From Pteria penguin (Eukaryota > Mollusca > Bivalvia > Pterioida > Pteriidae), in the NCBI GenBank assembly GCA_035048485.1, contig CM068581.1:61064393-61128392 (forward strand): DNA of 64,000 bases. The letters run 5' to 3'. The notes below the pieces were generated by a model, which saw nothing but the letters and a program-made list of their open reading frames with translations, did not search any database and was not told the origin of the DNA. The position numbers were made by a program, and so were the translations under genes. Below, in pieces: positions 1-13,200 of the stretch. How positions within the stretch are numbered: the stretch's first letter is position 1; every line of letters starts with the position of its first letter.

Positions 1-1
1 C

Positions 2-2926
2 GCAGGGGAGCCAGGTTGACTGATTGGTGCGAAGCTTAGCGCTGAAGTAGCCGGATAAGAGCATTTTGTCATTGCGCGTAATATATAGCGTGGCTGCTAG
101 TCCTCCACTACGAAGTGCACCATCAGTAACAATCCAAAGCTGATCATTAGCACGAGGGAGTGTAATTGAGCGGGCGGATGAAAGTGCAGACTGTGCACAG
201 GAGAAGCTGTGCAACAAATTGTCGGTCCACTGAATTTTTTCTTTCGAGTCCTTACTGGTGATAGCATCGTCTAGGGGTGATATGTAACGTGAACAGTCTT
301 GAAGTACCCGACTTAGAACTTTATATGCGCCGATAAAGGATCGAAGTCCAGTAACAGTAGATGGAGGGGAGCAGTTGGCCAATGTGGCTACTCTGTGTGG
401 GCTAGCGCGAAGTGTGCCCTGGTTCCATATCCATCCGAGAATAGTCGTTTCTTTAGGTGCAACTATTGTTTTGGAAGCGGAGAGATTAAGACCATTGTTT
501 TTGAGAGCTTGGAGGACTCGGGTAAAGTTGTGCAGTAAGTCTTCAGGGGTGGAACCTCCGCAGTATAGGTCGTCGGCTAATTTGGCGGCAACGCCCTCTT
601 GAACAAGGTGACCAAGTACGCGACACGTCATTTCCTCTAATACGGTTTCTGAGCCTGGCATACCCATTGCGGAACGTGCGTAGACTCGTACTCCACGAAA
701 CGGGGTTACGACACCACAATATTTCATCGACTCGCGAGCTAACGGTATCTGATAGAATGCCTGTGTAAGATCAGTGATAGCGATATAATTCCATTGGGCA
801 ATCTGACGGAGTGTTGAATCAACATTGGGCATCAAAGAAGGTTGGGGCTTACTATACCTCCCTACGTCCGAAAAGGCGGTAACCAGACGGAATCCACCCG
901 ATGGTTTCTTCACAAGGAAAGATGGGTTGACATATTCGACGTTAACACCGACTAATTCAGGTCTTATGAATACGCCACGTTTCTCAAGGTTATCAAATTT
1001 GTCTTGGAGGGTTGTGAGGAGTCCTTTGTTATATTGAGGAAGGCGTCCCTTTCGTTGAGGGGGTTTAACTGGTCCCATATTGACGACTGCTTTTAATGGC
1101 CCACATGCCCCATTGTAACCTTGAAATTCGGGGTTGAAAACTTCATCGTGTGTATCAAGAACTTCTTTAAATTTTGACCTTACGGAATGTGATAAAATGC
1201 TATCAGGGTCTAGGCTCACGGCTGATGAATGGGAAATAGATTTGTTAGGCTGCTGCTTGTCAGGTTGAGGATCTGATGTAGTAGTTAATGTAGGTGAGTA
1301 TGTAGGGCGCACAATACCTAAATGTTGATTGCGTTTCACAGTCTGAGGAATGTTTGATAAATTAGCGATTCGAATTTTTCCAGCAACACTATCCAACAAG
1401 GCTGGAGGAGGCCATATGTGTGACACATCAGTGTTGACTGTCGGATAAGGTTCCACCGAGAATGTATTGCAACCATCAGCATTGCATATGTCAGAGGGTA
1501 CATTGACTTCAATAAAATCCCCTGGCCATAATGTAGTAATGTCCTGTATAGGAGCTCGAATGACTTGTGTAAGACGAACAGAATGCTGTTTGGAGGAGGG
1601 TTTGTTGAAACCATAGTTAAAGGTAAGTTTACCACCTATTACCACTTCCCGGTGGGCTGGCCTGATACTGACATCATTCATCTCCATAAACGGGATTCCA
1701 GCTAGGATGTTTGTGTCCAGGTTATCAACGACAAGTCCCTCAAATAGGAGATCATGGCCACTGTGTGTGAACTTGAGTCGCGTCTCACCAACCACATGTA
1801 AGGGGGATGAGCCGTCTGCCTGATGAGTTGACTGACTAGATGGTTTAATAACAGCATGTAATGCATGGGCAACATCCGAGCGCATCATGTTACCAGTGGC
1901 GCCACTATCTATTGTTAGACGCACAGGATAATGAAGGTAAAAGGCATCAATGAAAGGAGACTGACGTATCTGTACTCTATTAATTGTATTGACAGGCTCT
2001 ACGTGATCTACATCGCACTCATCATCTGTCTGGTCATCTGAACCAAGTATTTGTCTTGCCTTGGCAAAATATTTCTTGTCGGAGACAGGTAAGTAGGGGC
2101 ATTTACTGAGGAAATGATTCTTGTCCTTACGTCCAGCGGTATTGCATAATGGGCAAACTTTACGGGAATTATATTGTTGTTGGAAAGGCCCTCTAATAGA
2201 CATGCGCATGGCCCTGGCATCCTCAGTAGTACGTAATTCATCAAGCAAGGACTCCAAAGCCTGCGAGATTTCAGGCTTAAGGGTGGCCAAGGTACGGGAT
2301 CTAAGCTCTGTGCCGTAACGTTGTTTCACTAATTTAGGAAGATCAGGGTTGATAAGGCGTAACCAGGTAAGAACTATGAAATTTTCAATTGACGGAGTTA
2401 TTTCCTCATCCTCAATGATAGGTTGGCCATGATGCGTGATACCAGCCTCTGCGCGTAGTAGATTATCTTCTGTAAATGCCATTAATCTTTGGAATAAATC
2501 CTCTGGTCTTTCATTGGGTTCTAAATGTATAGCATTGAAATCGATGAAATGCGCACCAGTGCACTGAAATCCAAAATGAAGTCGAATTATCTGCCAGATG
2601 TCGCGCAGAGACGTTGAATTATTGACAATGGTGTTCCTGGCAATGATAGGTGTATAATTCGCGATCTGCCCAAGCATAAGTTCCAAAGATCGTACTTTCT
2701 GCTCGCGAGTCTTACGATTGGCTTCCGGAATCTCTTCACCATCATCAACGAATCCTCTATGTGGATTACCTCTCGTCCTTTTCTGCCATACGGCTCCATC
2801 GATAAGGAAAGGAGAAAAGTTCACATCTAATGATAAAGTATAAAGGAGATTTTGTCTCCAATTTTCGTAAGAATTTACTGTCTCTGTCTTCTTTAAGCAC
2901 CATTGTTTGGGTGCTCTGTTTGCCAT
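2..2926 (-). CDS. LTR retrotransposon gag-pol polyprotein, partial (runs off left edge)
   Basis: A single minus-strand frame is open for 975 codons from ATG 2926-2924 to the window edge, with no stop or frameshift. Residues 1 to about 250 look gag-like. A CX2C...HX4C-type knuckle begins at Cys258 (CPLC...HFLSKC). A retropepsin motif, [10 protein letters not shown], has Asp340. RT covers roughly residues 620-830 ([35 protein letters not shown], and ADDL at 784-787). RNase H begins near Asp935 (WIVTDGAL) and is cut at ...STWLPC. The protease-RT-RNase H order without an intervening integrase fits a Ty3/gypsy-like element. Alanine stands where Y/F-[VIL]-DD is usual. Gag and pol are fused in one frame. 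The unbroken frame suggests recent insertion. Integrase and the second LTR would lie to the left, outside the window. Clade assignment is uncertain. Confidence 0.92.
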   Translation of the reverse strand, partial: MANRAPKQWCLKKTETVNSYENWRQNLLYTLSLDVNFSPFLIDGAVWQKRTRGNPHRGFVDDGEEIPEANRKTREQKVRSLELMLGQIANYTPIIARNTIVNNSTSLRDIWQIIRLHFGFQCTGAHFIDFNAIHLEPNERPEDLFQRLMAFTEDNLLRAEAGITHHGQPIIEDEEITPSIENFIVLTWLRLINPDLPKLVKQRYGTELRSRTLATLKPEISQALESLLDELRTTEDARAMRMSIRGPFQQQYNSRKVCPLCNTAGRKDKNHFLSKCPYLPVSDKKYFAKARQILGSDDQTDDECDVDHVEPVNTINRVQIRQSPFIDAFYLHYPVRLTIDSGATGNMMRSDVAHALHAVIKPSSQSTHQADGSSPLHVVGETRLKFTHSGHDLLFEGLVVDNLDTNILAGIPFMEMNDVSIRPAHREVVIGGKLTFNYGFNKPSSKQHSVRLTQVIRAPIQDITTLWPGDFIEVNVPSDICNADGCNTFSVEPYPTVNTDVSHIWPPPALLDSVAGKIRIANLSNIPQTVKRNQHLGIVRPTYSPTLTTTSDPQPDKQQPNKSISHSSAVSLDPDSILSHSVRSKFKEVLDTHDEVFNPEFQGYNGACGPLKAVVNMGPVKPPQRKGRLPQYNKGLLTTLQDKFDNLEKRGVFIRPELVGVNVEYVNPSFLVKKPSGGFRLVTAFSDVGRYSKPQPSLMPNVDSTLRQIAQWNYIAITDLTQAFYQIPLARESMKYCGVVTPFRGVRVYARSAMGMPGSETVLEEMTCRVLGHLVQEGVAAKLADDLYCGGSTPEDLLHNFTRVLQALKNNGLNLSASKTIVAPKETTILGWIWNQGTLRASPHRVATLANCSPPSTVTGLRSFIGAYKVLSRVLQDCSRYISPLDDAITSKDSKEKIQWTDNLLHSFSCAQSALSSARSITLPRANDQLWIVTDGALRSGGLAATLYITRNDKMLLSGYFSAKLRTNQSTWLPC

Positions 2927-3040
2927 ATTAGAATACGGAACTTCTAGACCGTCCCGGGTAAAAAATAATTTACGCAGAAGCTGAGAATTTTACCGTGTAA
3001 ATAGCGTTGAAAAGCACTGTTTTGGGGTTCTTTGACGCTG

Positions 3041-3051
3041 CCACCACACCA
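3041..3051 (-). other. Putative primer binding site of the LTR element
   Basis: Read on the minus strand, the sequence TGGTGTGGTGG lies just inside the putative LTR end and upstream of the polyprotein ATG. The starting TGG fits the CCA 3' end of a tRNA primer. The tRNA was not identified. Confidence 0.4.
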
Positions 3052-3206
3052 GTTGATACAGATCACACATTTACAAACAGCTCCAACAAGTCTAGATAGC
3101 TTTCCGTGTTGATTATTTATTCAACAGCAACACATGGCATGAAGAGAGAACAGTAGAATGAGAAAAAGGAACGGACAGCATGATCCGCAAACAACCCCAA
3201 TGTACA
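3052..3206 (-). repeat. Putative 5' LTR of the retrotransposon
   Basis: About 155 bp upstream of the polyprotein. On the minus strand it begins TGTACA, contains AATAAA (plus-strand TTTATT, 3116-3121), and ends TGTATCAAC next to the putative primer site. The partner LTR is outside the window, so both borders are inferred. Confidence 0.45.
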
Positions 3207-5769
3207 TATACTGGCGCATCATCTTTACATTCTATACTATTGTAATGTTTATATTAAGAAATCTTTAATCTAAAACTGATAGATTACAAATTGTCATTGA
3301 GTAATTGGAAATGTTTGATGCATTGAAACTCCTACTGACTATATTGATTTTTCGAGACTTTACATGGTTTTTACTTACATACATTTCAAGTACTATTTCC
3401 TTTTCAAAGCATTCATGTTATTAATAGACAGGTACTATGAGTTTGCGTATACCTCTTTTGCTATAGCTACTTATTTTATTTGTATGTTACCTGACAAAGT
3501 AAAATGAGCGGATTCAGAGGGCTGGACCGAGGTTCTAGACCCACCCTGAGATTTGGAGAATCGATTTTTTTTATTTTATTTTATTATTTTACTATGGAAA
3601 ATAATTCAGTTTACACACAAAATTATGGATACCCCTTTTCTTGCCAAAATTTCTTGATCCGCGTCTGTACTTTATTGAACAGTAAATTGACATTGATAAA
3701 ACAAACATATCTAACAATGAAACGAGTTTAAGTGGCAAAATTATGGGTTCCAGCCCTGTTGATTGTGACGTTGAAAACTTACATAAAATTCCTTGATCCT
3801 GGCAATTTCCTGTCAAAACTGGCGTATTTGTAGTTGACCTTTATTTTAAAATGACTTGCATTGACCTATATGTTCAAGTAGATAGTGGTATATTAGAAAA
3901 CTGGGACTGCCCCTGCCAGCGAATCCAAATTGTTATTTGTCGAGTACAATATATATATAGAGTCCATATAACCTTTTTTTGATTGTTTCCTATAGCCCAT
4001 ACTAAAGTGCATTCATCAGAAAGCAATGACACACCGGGAATCTTTGAAATTTCTTTATTTAATGTGAATCGAAGTGTCTTTGTTTTTACCTTTGTTCTTT
4101 TACATGTCATTATAGCAAATTTTACGTAATCAACGTCCGGTTGTTTGATCAGATGAAGTATGAAATCGCCCAGTACAGTGAAATCTGCATCATGTCAAAA
4201 TTTCTAATGAAATTTGCCAGTCAGTCTAGTTTAAAGTTGATATATTCCTTTAATTACATTAAAGTGGATCCATAATCGTCACTGAATTTCTTTGTTACAC
4301 AAGTCTGTTTTCAAGTTTATTTTGTACTTTGATGTTTTATTAAATAAAAACAACAACTAAAAATACCTAACGGTACGTTTTATTTATCTGTACCATCAAC
4401 ACATTTTCAACCAATTTGAAAAACATGTAAATTTAATGCAAGAATATTAAAATTTCTGCAATACTATTCAAAATACATAAACACTTTCTTGCCTTGATTT
4501 CTTTTAACTCCATCATCTTGTTATAAACATATATTGAATTGAATCACACTGTAAAAATATGCCATAAATTTGCCATTTATGTACTCCCTACATCTAAAAG
4601 AACTGACCTGAAAAATGTGCCCCATCCAGGAATTGCCATTATAAATATATTTATCTTTAGTGACAAGTATATGTTTTTGCAATTGTCTTGAGGAGAACGT
4701 TATTAGCTACTAAATGACTGATAAAAAAGGTGTACCGGTACTAATTTTCCCAGTAATTCCCAATTTGCATGGTTAATGATTTCCCAAATTCAGCAAAATG
4801 GGTACAAAATGTATAATAACACAGTAAAGTCTATAAATACACCCTAATTACAAAATGTATGGCACTAAATTTTCCGGACTGTAAATTTAGGTAAAAATCA
4901 TAATTATATCTAGATGATAAATCCTTTATCCTTCTTGGCCAGTATGAATTTTATGTCAGCACAGTTCTGAAAATAGCATTGTGTATCACAACAATCAGCT
5001 GAAAGATAACAGCCCTAAAAAGAGCCACAAAGGTCTGTCTGAGACCATTATATTTAGTTTAAGTATATAATTAATTCATGTGCATTTGATGTTACATGTG
5101 TGAACATGACATTGGCTTGACCTTTTTATTAACCAAAACTTTAATTATTAGATATTATCATAATCAGTTGTTATAGCGTAGATTTAGGTCTATATCATTA
5201 AATAAACCAATATCATATTTAAGACTGTGGGATTAGAAATGTGACCTTTAAAAAGACCCTGAGGGTCATCAATAATAAGCATCTTAACTAAAGGTAAATT
5301 AGGTTTATTATAAGACAATAATAAATGAAAGATATAATGCATATAACATGCATTATTTTTGTTTCTGTAGCAAAAACAATCATTAGAACATTGTTTAGTA
5401 TGCAGAATATACATAGCAGGGTAGTGCTGAAATGTACCTTGGCAAGTGACCCTGAAGTCAATATACCGGTATGTGACATCAATGAACATTTTAACTTCAT
5501 GTAATATGGATATGTTGTAAATACAATACAGAAGTTATGCGTATTGCATATTTCTATTTGATGTTACAAATAATCTTCGCTTGCTAGCGCGTCTGCCACA
5601 TCGCGTCATGAACATGATAATGATTGTAATGGGGTCCACGTATATAATTATGATCGTTCTGCTATTCTTGAATGTTTTCAGCTCTATATCCTATTTTTCT
5701 TGTTTGTTAAAGCTTTTGAAGTTTATATCATCGAGATCTTTTTACATATTTACCGTTTCTACGTCTCGG
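3207..5769. other. Intergenic DNA, no gene recognised
   Basis: AT-rich sequence. The open frames here are short, lack recognisable motifs and show no plausible splice structure. No RNA gene or repeat array was recognised. Confidence 0.5.
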
Positions 5770-6070
5770 ATTTCTCGAAGGGGTAGTGGTCAAAGAACAG
5801 TAATTAACGAGAGCCATGATTGACTGGTGTGATGTAGGGAGAGAGGGACTACTATTTCAGTGTATCAGGCGCTGCGATTAGATGAAATTATTTGATCTAT
5901 ATATGAATAAAGATTGATTCTGCTGTAAATGAATTTATATTTCATTTCGCCAATGTGAGAATTTTATGACCTAAAAAGTGGTTGTTGTTTACATTTGAAT
6001 TTTGGCAAATTTTGGGGGTGAACCCCTTCCAGAATGATTTTACTCTAAATTAAGGTGGATAACCTATGGT
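5770..6070 (+). repeat. Diverged interspersed repeat, copy 1
   Basis: Shares order and blocks with 45020-45290: GTAATTAACGAGA, then ATGATTG, GGG-CTACTATTTCA and a long diverged tail including TTTTATGA and a CCAGAATGATTTTACT-like block. A further short match (GAGCTATGATTGGCTGA) occurs near 9890. Probably an old noncoding transposon family. Ends not defined. Confidence 0.4.
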
Positions 6071-7240
6071 AAGTCTGATAGAGGAGGGTCTCACGATGAT
6101 TTTGATATATGGATCATATATAGCTATAGCTAATCCGAGCACTGTCATTGAATGATCTAGTATTAAAATAGTTTTTCTTAATGAAATGCACATGTATACG
6201 TCACTTTGCATGTCTACAGTATAAAGCAATCTAAAATTGATTCAATCTGAAAAGTGAAAAGTTGCATTCGAAGAGGATTAATGGAACTCAACCGACAAAG
6301 ACAGGTATTTTTAACTAAAGATGATGAATGCGGATGTCTCAGCTGGAAATTCTTTGGTAATGAGAAAAAACCCAAAATGACATTCGCAGAGATACAGTTA
6401 CGTTATATATATCAACACACAGCAGCAATTTAAGTTCCAATTACATATAGATGGTTCCTCCGTATATAAGACTAGTCCTGTTTGTTTACCTTTTTATTGC
6501 AACAGTGTGTTGCACAGTGTAATACAACAGATATACAACACACCCAAATCTAGGCCCAGAAGGACATGTGATCATTTCTAAATAAAGATTTAGTAAGGCC
6601 AATTATCCTAATTGATTAATTTGATTTTCCTTTTTGTGTCACACCAAAGAAGCACTTCCTTTAGATCACTCAAACGTTTGTTTGTAATTTGTGTAACATG
6701 TCTTGCATCTCTAAAACAAATAACAATATAGATGTATTTTCCAGAAGAGATACAGTACTGTGTAACAGTGATACGTCCTGAGAAATAGACATGACTGGGG
6801 GGACCCCTGCATCTCTGCATTTAGTACACCCTCTGCTAACCTATTACACATTTTGATTCGCTGGTAAGAAGCATATGTTCGTTTGAAAGATTTTGATTTA
6901 TTAGATATTGGTTAGTGGTAATGTCCCATGTGAATGCATTTTATCTGTGATTCCAGCGTATGAAACGTTCTTTGTATAGAAGACTGCGCTTGTTGTATGA
7001 CATGGGTCCACTCTTGCAAATGTTGTCTCTAATTTTTTTTTATTAATTTACATGAGAAAATGCATAACAAAAGAAATTTTCGTCGATGGCTGTATTATAT
7101 TTGAAAATGTAAATCACTTGCTTTCCTTTTGTTTTGGTAATAATGTATTCAAAAGGTCTCTGTAGCTTGAGCTCCATCTGTGCTTATAAATATCTTGAAA
7201 CCAAACATATCTAATTGTGAAAATGGAAATCTGACAATGG
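6071..7240. other. Intergenic DNA, no gene recognised
   Basis: AT-rich sequence. No coding exon, RNA gene or repeat array was recognised. Confidence 0.5.
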
Positions 7241-7558
7241 TTTATTAGTAACCTCTCTATGACAAAAGTGACGATTTCAATTTCATTATTACCAACTTCC
7301 CTTTTCTGAGTAGCAACATACCTTCCTCTCCCGCATATGGCGTCTTCTTTTCACAACTTATACGCTATGCCAGGGCATGCTTCAAAATACGAAAATTTCG
7401 TTCTGAGAGCGAGGCTTCTTGCAACGAAACCACTCTCACAAGGGTATATTGATGAACATTTGAAATTGTCACTGAGGAAATTATATGGTCGATATAGGGA
7501 TCTAGTACAAGTTCTGATTCCTCTTTCAAGAATGTTAACCAACTTTGACTATACTTGA
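7241..7558 (+). pseudogene. Penelope-like RT C-terminal fragment
   Basis: One frame reads LYDKSDDFNFIITNFPFLS, then SSNIPSSPAYGVFFSQLIRYARAC. After a frameshift near 7385 a second frame reads SQGYIDEHLKLSLRKLYGRY. This is the RT thumb/C-terminal segment typical of bivalve Penelope-like elements. Only the last ~100 codons remain, so it is a 5'-truncated dead copy. It aligns with the copy at 16267-16690 and is followed by the same noncoding tail. Confidence 0.8.
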
Positions 7559-8000
7559 TTAGACATAAAACGTATATATATATATAGGGATTTGTTTACG
7601 TGCATTTCAGATGCTGGAATTTCAGTTTAACAAAATCTCATGCCTTGAATAGGAAAAATTGACTTCGTGTCCTTGTCTCCTTCATGTGTTCATACAGGTA
7701 TATTTATGTATTAACTTACTAGATTTGAAAAGTTTTTGCAGGACTTTTGGGACGGGTGTTGTATGCAACCAGGGGGTTCTCTTAGACAGGTGTAGAAATG
7801 AGCGGGGGGAGCGGAGGGGTTAAGAAAAAGAAAAAAATGCTTACTCCTCCCGGGCACCTGGTCTTACCTCGATTTTATTGGGGTTCGCATTAGTCTGAAT
7901 ATGACACTATACACGATATTTTCCTTTCATTCCATGAACTATGAGATATGGTTTACCTTTCGGTAGTACTTTGTTTTTTACTTGATTGGTATTATGCATG
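7559..8000 (+). repeat. Penelope-like 3' noncoding tail with short (TA)n
   Basis: Follows the RT fragment. It has a short TA tract (7570-7586) and CATGCCTTGAATAGGAAAA, then ACTCCTCCCGGGCACCTGG and TTTTATTGGGGTTCGCATT. The same blocks occur at 16750-17035 (+), 17255-17455 (-), 22440-22605 (-) and 41160-41400 (-), which makes this a dispersed family. Confidence 0.7.
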
Positions 8001-10480
8001 TCTCTTATGAAACTGTATTTTCAAAAGAAACATATGATAAACGTACTTATAAACAAATCGTCCTAAGTTTTCATCATTAGCCCACAATATATATTTGATG
8101 TAGTATTTTTCATTGATTCATCCACCTAATTCCACTGCAGTATCTAAATTTTTTTCACTGTATTGATAACTATGGCTATACTTGTCTGATTTAGTTGAAA
8201 TTCATTGTTGATGTCAAATGTGACGGCCCATGTTTTCGTATTATTGCAAAACAAAATTTCCGCCACCACTCTATTTCCATTAATGACATGTCTTGTGAAG
8301 AAACCGATTTTGAGTTCATTTTTACTGGATTGTATTACAAAGAAGTTTTCACAGTATTTAAAAATATCATCAAAATTTCTTACTGAAACTGTAGTTGTAG
8401 TTCTATATGAAATTCCATGGAAAAATGTAACTCGTTTGCACTAGTCTTCCTTCATTCATTCTTGTTTACTATAAGAATTTGGAAAAAGACTATTCACTAC
8501 TTTGCCTATCGCACTTTTCTTGGCCATTTTTTGGCCATCTCCTCAAAATATTTGTCCATTTTAATCCTTAAATACATGATTGAAAAACCTGTGAAACAAT
8601 TACAAATATCAATTTATCTTTTCTTTATTATGATGACCTAGGAGCATTTGATGAATCATAGGAAGAGATCAACCCTTAAATAACACTATAATACCAGTAC
8701 ATCAAGTGTGCATTGTATCTGTCTTGAAACATGATTTTTTATCACAGTGTATTTGTGCATACTGCTTCCACTCAAGAGATATGTGAGGTTGATAATGTCA
8801 TTTATGCCATTATACATTTTGTTGTATAAGTTAGATAAAGAAAAGATATTGTATGTCAAATAAACGTTGTTTGGATAATATTTAGAGTTGAAGAGTCATT
8901 GAATCATATTTGCTCAGTAAATTGTGATCAGACTCATCTTTTCCTTATATGATTCTATATTCTTTGATATGTTTCTACAAGTGTATTGTTATTTCTTACA
9001 TTCTAATGATTAAAAAAGTGATTAAAATGTAATTTCCGGTATATCACTTTTAACAAGATGATGAATTAAGTTACAAATAAATATAAAATTCATTTATATA
9101 TTACAGTCTATCATGAACATATATAACAAATATACATATAAATTAAATCTGAGTTCGATTCCTTTGATTGCGCCAGTCACCTCCTGCTTTTATAATACGA
9201 TATAACTAAAAAAATGTTGAAAACGATAAAATCCAAAGCAACCAACGTTATCAAATTACATAATCATGTATTGGCAATTGATTACTCCAATCCTGAGTTC
9301 TACGCATTAGGAAAATATTCATTATCAAAACAACTTTGTTATCTATCTTCTTTTGTGGAGTTTGGTATATCTATCAATTTTAAGAAAAAGAAATATATGT
9401 ATATAAATTTATATTTTCATATACTTACTAACTTAGGTAGCCCCACAGGTCGTAGACGCAATGACCCCGTGTCCATAATGTGTATAATGTAATAGAAAGA
9501 TATTGAACTCTTGGCTCGTGGGTCTATCGTGACGCTATTTTCTTAAATAATTCGTCAACATATGGTCACAAGGATTTTATGAAACTAGAATGAATTATCT
9601 ATCTAATCAACACAGTATGAGAAGGAAAAAACGTCCACATCTTCGTTGAAGGGCAGATGAATTCAGTTTCTTATTAGGTAGACATTTTACTGGTAACTTT
9701 CGCCACGATAATTTGTTTATCGGGATAAGTTGCTGTATTCGCAATCATGTATAGTATTGATTGACTGACCTGTTTTGGGAAATTAACATCCCAATACCTA
9801 TATTTTAATGCAAAACAACACTCATCTCCTGTAAAATCAACTTTACCTGTCATATTTTCCTGCCAGGTCTACCCCAAAAAATAAGAGCTATGATTGGCTG
9901 AGCGACATCATGTTAAGTCTCGGGGGGTCGACCTGTGCGTAGGCCTATAATTCATGATTACATCTTACATCACAAAAATCACCAAAGTAAGTTAAGTCAA
10001 CTTACCATGACAGTAAGGTGGTGCCGCTGTATTTTGATTTTTATACAGGTGAAGTTTGACAGATATCTATTAAAAATTTCAACTTTCTGCGTAATGTTTC
10101 CATTTAACTGCTTTTGCAACTTCTCCTGCCTTATTATTGAGAAATGCGCGTCCGGTTCTTTCGAGTGGCTGGGTATCTATGCCTTCAGTGTTAATTTAGT
10201 TGTGTATTGATGTGTATTCACATCCATCTAGCAGACTACGAATTGGACAAATCATTGTAAATATCGAGAGATTAAAAGTTTTATATCTCATGAAGTAGGA
10301 AATTTTTGTAAAAAAATATGGTAAGATGATTTAGATATATGTTATGTTGACTGATGTGTTCTCCCACTTAACTGGCAGTCTCGCCAGAATAATGATAATA
10401 ATAAAAATGAATGCCTTATGAACATACTTGGCTCTCTAGCTTACCGAGTATGAAGCAGTATTTTAGTTATCCAAATTCCA
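8001..10480. other. Intergenic DNA, no gene recognised
   Basis: AT-rich sequence with short open frames (for example 9214-9492) that have no recognisable motifs. No splice-linked exons, RNA genes or arrays seen. Confidence 0.45.
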
Positions 10481-10483
10481 GTT

Positions 10484-10500
10484 CCGCGCCCCCTAGCGAA
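10484..10500 (-). promoter_or_regulatory. CTCF-like sequence match
   Basis: On the minus strand the sequence TTCGCTAGGGGGCGCGG matches the core of the animal CTCF motif (YAGRKGGCRS) with the main mismatches at the flanks. It is a single sequence match in an AT-rich tract, and binding is not shown. Confidence 0.25.
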
Positions 10501-10979
10501 TTTTCCCAAATATCGTTTATTAACGCGAGTTTCACTGTTTAACAAGAGGATTAATTAGCGATATACCAAATTCAATCTACACTTATTCTTAGATGCAGTG
10601 TGGAGCCTGTAAAAAGGTACCCCGTGTCTGGGTGTCTCAAGTGTTACTATTCACCCAATAGTTACTGACTTGGTTGTGTGGGAGCTTTCCCCTGGGTTTG
10701 TACATCCTTATCCCCCCTTTTTTCATTAAAATGGCTTTAAATATAATAAAATTGAAATAGAAATCTCCTAAAGTTATAATCACACCACTTAGATTGCCTT
10801 CTGTATTCACTCTTCATATACCTGGAATTACTGTAGAAAAATTATTCGGCACCACTAAAGTTCATATTTCTCCACTTAAAAGTAGTTTCCCTATTAAACG
10901 TTCTATCTCATTTTCAAAAACATTCACACCTATAAATTCTTACAGAGCTGTCAATTCTTTACGCAGAGGGTATTCTAAG

Positions 10980-11652
10980 ATTAATCAGTGCAACGTCAAG
11001 AAAGGTCTTACTTGCCATCATTTAAGCTGCAAGTCCAATATTGAATCTTCAGTTAATGGAAATACATATAACACCAAATTAGACAAAGACATAAATTGAA
11101 ATACTGCCTAGAGGATATGGGGCTCAATATGTTGGGGAAACTTCTCAAACTTTGAAACAACGTTTTCGGAATCATTCCTATAAGATTCGTAATAATTCAC
11201 GACGTAAATACCAGAATTTTATTATAACCACTTAAAAAATACCAACAAAATATTAACGATGTGAAAATAACTCCAGTAGAAAATATCTCTAAATTACCAG
11301 GTGATACGAAATCAGATGTTAAAAAACGACTGTTGGAAGCCGAGCTTTACTGGATTAAACAACTACAAACCCCATACCGTCTCGGTCTCAACGACCAAAT
11401 ATATCGACAAGGTAATATTTCTTCTCATCAGAATAAGATCAATATTTTTACATTAAGACATAATACTATTAGAACACGTAGGTCATATGGTCGTCGCCGT
11501 AATCGTAACATCAGAAAACGTAATCGTTTAAATAAGTCATTAAACGATCTTCTATATATCGCAAAAAATAATGGCCGTCATGAACTTTTGCATGCACTAT
11601 CCTCTATTCCGGTAAATAAATTGAAACCTATCCTGGACGAAGCTGATCTTTG
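10980..11652 (+). pseudogene. Endonuclease part of the Penelope-like element (Zn-binding segment + GIY-YIG)
   Basis: The Cys/His segment lies near 10990-11035. The YVGET...LKQRF half, with the expected catalytic-type Arg, spans about 11115-11235. After a frameshift, the half with the metal-binding Glu (LLEAELYWIKQL) spans 11261-11652, followed by the basic tail. The first tyrosine of the GIY motif is lost in broken sequence near 11100. Confidence 0.75.
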
Positions 11653-12299
11653 AAGTGTACGCAATTCTGATTGATTTAAACTCAAATTGATTATTTTATT
11701 TTCATATAATAAACTCTTTCCTCGTATTCCGTCTCTTCCACCCAAGCAGCAATTTCTCAAAATTAAATTTATAAATAAAGGCTTCGATCTACTTAACATG
11801 CCTAATATTTTCCGTGATCATAGTCACATCTAAAATCCCCCGATATTTTGAGAATTTAGAACCTCCACTTATTTGTTACCAGTACAAAAAACCTATAAGA
11901 AATCTTATTTTAAATTATAATAGAGTTACATCTAACCCTGATATTTCAGACTCTATTCCTTCGTCATGTTCTTGTGAAAATTCTAAATATGTTTATAAAC
12001 CGGCAGGTCATGTTATTACTGGTTACATAAACTGTATTTCGGACAAGAAATTGCGCACCCTTTTTGGAAAAGGGCCTAAATATAGGTTACCGTCCAGGAT
12101 AAATTTAAATAAATGCCGTGACGTTATAGAAGATGCTTTAACTACATATTGTAAACGTTGGTGTTAAAAAGAACAGGTAAAGGTTCATGCTCTTAATGAT
12201 TGGAAATACGAGATTTTAAGAATAGTCGATAACCGTATTAAGAACTTTACGGAAAATCCGCATTTATTTCAACAGCCTAATACATTGACGGCAAATTCT

Positions 12300-13200
12300 A
12301 TTAAAAAGAGGATAGCTGACTTACATGCTAAATATGTCTTTGTTCCTGCTGATAAAGCAGGTAATAACATAATAGTTGTTTGAAAACTATATTATATTGA
12401 AGTACTTAAAAACGAATTAAACTCCACTCATACATATGTGGAAAGCCCTACCTCAAAAGACAGCACCTTGCACGATCACCTCATGACCATGTCCGACTTC
12501 GAAATTAAAGCTGATAAATCTGATCTACCAACCATGCATTTGCTCCCAAAACTACATAAAAGTCCATATAAATCACGTTTGATATCTAATTCTAGCCACT
12601 ACTCTACTACGGTACTATCGAAACATATTACGTCTGCTCTAACTGCTATAAAAGATCATATTATCAAATATTGTCATGTCGCATTTCATAATAGTAACAT
12701 CAATTACTTTTGGTCGATTAAAAATTCTCATGAAGTTATAGACTATAGACAAACTTCTTTCACTAAATTTCAAAGCGACTCAAATTTCTACGTTTGATTT
12801 TTCTACACTTTATACATCTCTGCCTCATGATTTGATTAAAAGCAAGTTGCTGTTTCTTATACAATGGTATTTTCACAGAGAATCTAAAACTTGCATATGT
12901 ACTTCCAATAACCCCGGATTCTTTTTCCAACAAACAATATACTTCATATAAATACTGGACTTGCAAGGAATTATGTAAAGCACTAGATTTTCTCATGAAT
13001 AATATTTTTGTGCAGTTTGATGGCAAGATATATCAACAAATAGTTGGAATTCCTATGGGTACTAACTGCGCGCCTCTGATAGCAAATTTATTTCTTTATT
13101 GTTATGAGAGGGATGTTATGGTTTCTATTAAAAATCAAAACGTTTCGACCTCATTGACAAATTTAACAATACTTGAGAAAAATCTACACCTTTCTTAGAA
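12300..13200 (+). pseudogene. Reverse transcriptase part of the Penelope-like element
   Basis: A DKA-type motif precedes an internal stop near 12381. It is followed by LPKLHKSPYKSRLISN (fingers) and GIPMGTNCAPL (palm). The sequence then breaks before the catalytic Asp pair. At least one frameshift lies near 12780-12960. Confidence 0.8.

Noticed and set aside
1336..2799. Several minus- and plus-strand open frames of 65-99 codons within 1-2926
   Set aside because: They are alternate frames of the continuous 975-codon retrotransposon polyprotein.
5190..5500. Two overlapping 70-99 codon minus-strand ORFs
   Set aside because: AT-rich chance frames, cysteine- and tyrosine-rich without pattern, no splice context.
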